From positions 1 through 64,000 of the forward strand of contig JAIXXB010000021.1 of assembly GCA_027490955.1 (NCBI GenBank): a stretch of 64,000 nt of DNA, written 5' to 3'. Every line of letters starts with the position of its first letter. The first letter of the stretch is position 1. Under the pieces are notes generated by a model. It was not told the DNA's origin and ran no database searches. It worked only from the letters and a program-made list of their open reading frames with translations. A program made the translations under genes and the position numbers. Of the stretch, positions 62,487 to 64,000 are shown piece by piece. This DNA is from Rhodobacter sp. Its GTDB lineage: Bacteria > Pseudomonadota > Alphaproteobacteria > Rhodobacterales > Rhodobacteraceae.

Positions 62487-63671
62487 ATGGCATTACCTGA
62501 GCGGTTCTTGAACCTGCCAGACTACGCATTTCCGCGGTTGCGGAAGTTATTGGATCATCACCCTGCGGGCGGTGATCCCATTGCTATGACCATTGGCGAG
62601 CCGCGCCACCCTATGCCTGATTTTGTAGCCCCTCTTTTGGCCGCGCATGTGCATGAATTTGGCCTTTATCCACCCAATGACGGCACGCCATCCCTGCTGG
62701 CGGCTATTTCAGGCTGGTTGCAGCGCCGCTATGGCACGCAAATCGCGGATACGCGCCTGATGGTGCTGAACGGCACGCGCGAAGGGCTATTTAACGCCTG
62801 CATCGCGCTATGCCCTGAATCCAAACGCGGCAAGCAGCCTGTCGTGCTGATGCCGAACCCGTTTTATCAGGTTTATGCCGTGGCCGCGCTGACTGTGGGT
62901 GCAGAGCCGGTCTATGTGCCTGCCACTGCTGCTACGGGCTTTTTGCCCGATTATGCCGCCCTGCCTGCCGAGATTCTGGATCGTGTGGGTGTGGCCTATA
63001 TCTGCTCGCCTGCAAATCCCCAAGGCGCGGTTGCCAGCCGTGCCTATTGGGCGCAGCTTTTGGCGCTGGCGGAAAAGCATGATTTCACCGTGCTGGCCGA
63101 TGAATGTTATTCTGACATTTGGCGCACAGCCCCGCCTGTGGGCGCCCTGCAAGTTGCTGGGGAAATGGGCAGCGATCCTGAACGTGTGTTCAGCTTTCAT
63201 TCCCTGTCCAAACGATCGAACCTTCCCGGCCTGAGGTCTGGCTTTGTTGCAGGCGGCGAATTGGGCATGGCGCGGATCCGCCAGCTGCGTGCCTTTGCAG
63301 GTGCGCCTTTGCCTTTGCCCATTCAGCGGGTATCTGAAGCCGCGTGGAATGACGAGGCGCATGTCGCCGCATCGCGCGCGCTGTATCATGCCAAATTTGC
63401 CTTGGCCGATCAGATTTTCAAAGGCATCCAAGGGTTTTCCTGCCCTGAAGGTGGCTTCTTTCTGTGGCTGCCTGTGCAAGATGGCGAAGAAGCCGCGCTA
63501 AAGCTTTGGCAAAAAACGGGGGTTCGGGTGCTGCCTGGCGCGTATCTGTCGCGCGCCGTGGGCGGGCATAATCCCGGCGCTGGATACATCCGCGTGGCGC
63601 TTGTCGCCAGCTATGATGAAACACAGGCAGGGCTGACGGCCCTGCGCGATTGCATTTATGGTGTGGAGTAA
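62487..63671 (+). CDS. Class I/II PLP aminotransferase, DapC-like
   Basis: A 394-residue fold-type I aminotransferase. The PLP lysine is in SFHSLSKRSNLPGLRSGF (near residue 236), with NPQGAV and ADECYSDIW as cofactor-site blocks. The pattern resembles succinyldiaminopimelate transaminase (DapC), which is often beside ftsK in this group. Assignment as DapC is probable, not proven. ftsK starts after four bases. Confidence 0.87.
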   Translation: MALPERFLNLPDYAFPRLRKLLDHHPAGGDPIAMTIGEPRHPMPDFVAPLLAAHVHEFGLYPPNDGTPSLLAAISGWLQRRYGTQIADTRLMVLNGTREGLFNACIALCPESKRGKQPVVLMPNPFYQVYAVAALTVGAEPVYVPATAATGFLPDYAALPAEILDRVGVAYICSPANPQGAVASRAYWAQLLALAEKHDFTVLADECYSDIWRTAPPVGALQVAGEMGSDPERVFSFHSLSKRSNLPGLRSGFVAGGELGMARIRQLRAFAGAPLPLPIQRVSEAAWNDEAHVAASRALYHAKFALADQIFKGIQGFSCPEGGFFLWLPVQDGEEAALKLWQKTGVRVLPGAYLSRAVGGHNPGAGYIRVALVASYDETQAGLTALRDCIYGVE

Positions 63672-63675
63672 ACCG

Positions 63676-64000
63676 ATGGCCTCTTATCAAACGCGCGATC
63701 CTTTGCTGGATGATAGCACCACCGAAATGCTGGAAAAGCGCGGGCGCGAATTGGTGGGCATTGGCCTTTTGATCTTGGCGCTGTTGGCTGGGATGATGCT
63801 GGCCAGTTATACCCCATCCGATCCGGGTTGGATGGTGGCCAATGACGCGCCGATTGCAAATTATCTGGGCGGGTTTGGGGCGGCGCTGGCCTCGACCTTG
63901 GTGGTGATTTTCGGTTTGGGCATTTGGGCGGCCCCTGTGCTGTTTGCGGCATGGGGCCTGCGCTGCATCACCCATATCGGTGCAGATCGGATTTTGCCGC
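63676..64000 (+). CDS. ftsK: DNA translocase FtsK, N-terminal fragment
   Basis: The first 108 codons of a protein that runs off the window. It begins MASYQTRDPLLDD and has transmembrane segments near residues 27-46 and 74-97, as in the FtsK membrane domain that docks at the division septum. The motor domain is outside the window. It starts four bases after the aminotransferase stop. Confidence 0.85.
   Translation, partial: MASYQTRDPLLDDSTTEMLEKRGRELVGIGLLILALLAGMMLASYTPSDPGWMVANDAPIANYLGGFGAALASTLVVIFGLGIWAAPVLFAAWGLRCITHIGADRILP

Overview
The window looks like chromosomal DNA of a Rhodobacterales (Roseobacter/Rhodobacter-group) alphaproteobacterium. Supporting signs are the GC-rich coding sequence, the ChvI-ChvG-HprK-RapZ-EIIA-HPr regulatory block next to pckA, an fdsGB-A-fdhD-fdsD formate dehydrogenase operon, several families common in this group (DUF2125-, DUF4170- and DUF6473-like proteins) and an alphaproteobacterial GTTC-N7-GTTC LexA box before dnaE2. 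No rRNA, tRNA, CRISPR array or intact insertion sequence was seen. These calls were made by reading the sequence and recognising families, not by database search.

Layout. Positions 1-5830 are an accessory, repeat-laden segment. It holds an 84-bp tandem repeat, a GIY-YIG/T5orf172 protein, and an SOS-boxed dnaE2 whose 3' end runs into a ~180-bp hairpin repeat; an inverted copy of that repeat lies on the other side of the gene. It also holds a 43-codon remnant of an ABC transporter, two inverted ~70-bp elements with terminal inverted repeats, and three AT-rich genes of unknown function, two of them interrupted. From 5843 on the sequence is ordinary core chromosome. First come a TPR lipoprotein-sized secreted protein, meaB, rpmB, a periplasmic copper chaperone pair, a flavoprotein, an HNH protein, an SDR, a DUF2125-like protein, pmbA, an aldolase and a DEAD-box helicase with a long KPYA-repeat tail. 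Next are the Kdo/lipid A genes (DUF4170, waaA, lpxK), Trm112, a LON-domain protein, thioredoxin, a GDSL esterase, an aldo-keto reductase, tamA-tamB, a BrkB-family membrane protein, a DUF6473-like protein, hbd and an acyltransferase.

Positions 33272-39651 form a regulatory unit. The regulatory PTS (HPr, EIIA-Man, HprK), RapZ and the ChvG/ChvI two-component system run leftward, and pckA runs rightward from a shared 343-bp region with a tandem LacI-type operator. It is followed by the dTDP-L-rhamnose operon rfbCBDA, then the leftward formate dehydrogenase operon with its LysR regulator. The right end holds an S49 peptidase, a zinc-ribbon membrane peptide, an SDR, uvrC, a 1-Cys peroxiredoxin, an aldehyde dehydrogenase with an old-yellow-enzyme-type oxidoreductase, a secreted peptide overlapping a membrane-anchored winged-helix regulator, a UbiH-type hydroxylase, an amidase, an aminotransferase and the start of ftsK.

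The most unusual material is in the first 6 kb: covarying hairpin repeats around a truncated dnaE2, a small element that appears to have split a gene, and a poly-T frameshift. Also notable are the TTTGCAAT operator before meaB, the 20-bp-period operator before pckA, two DnaA-box pairs, and the membrane winged-helix regulator with its overlapping secreted partner.
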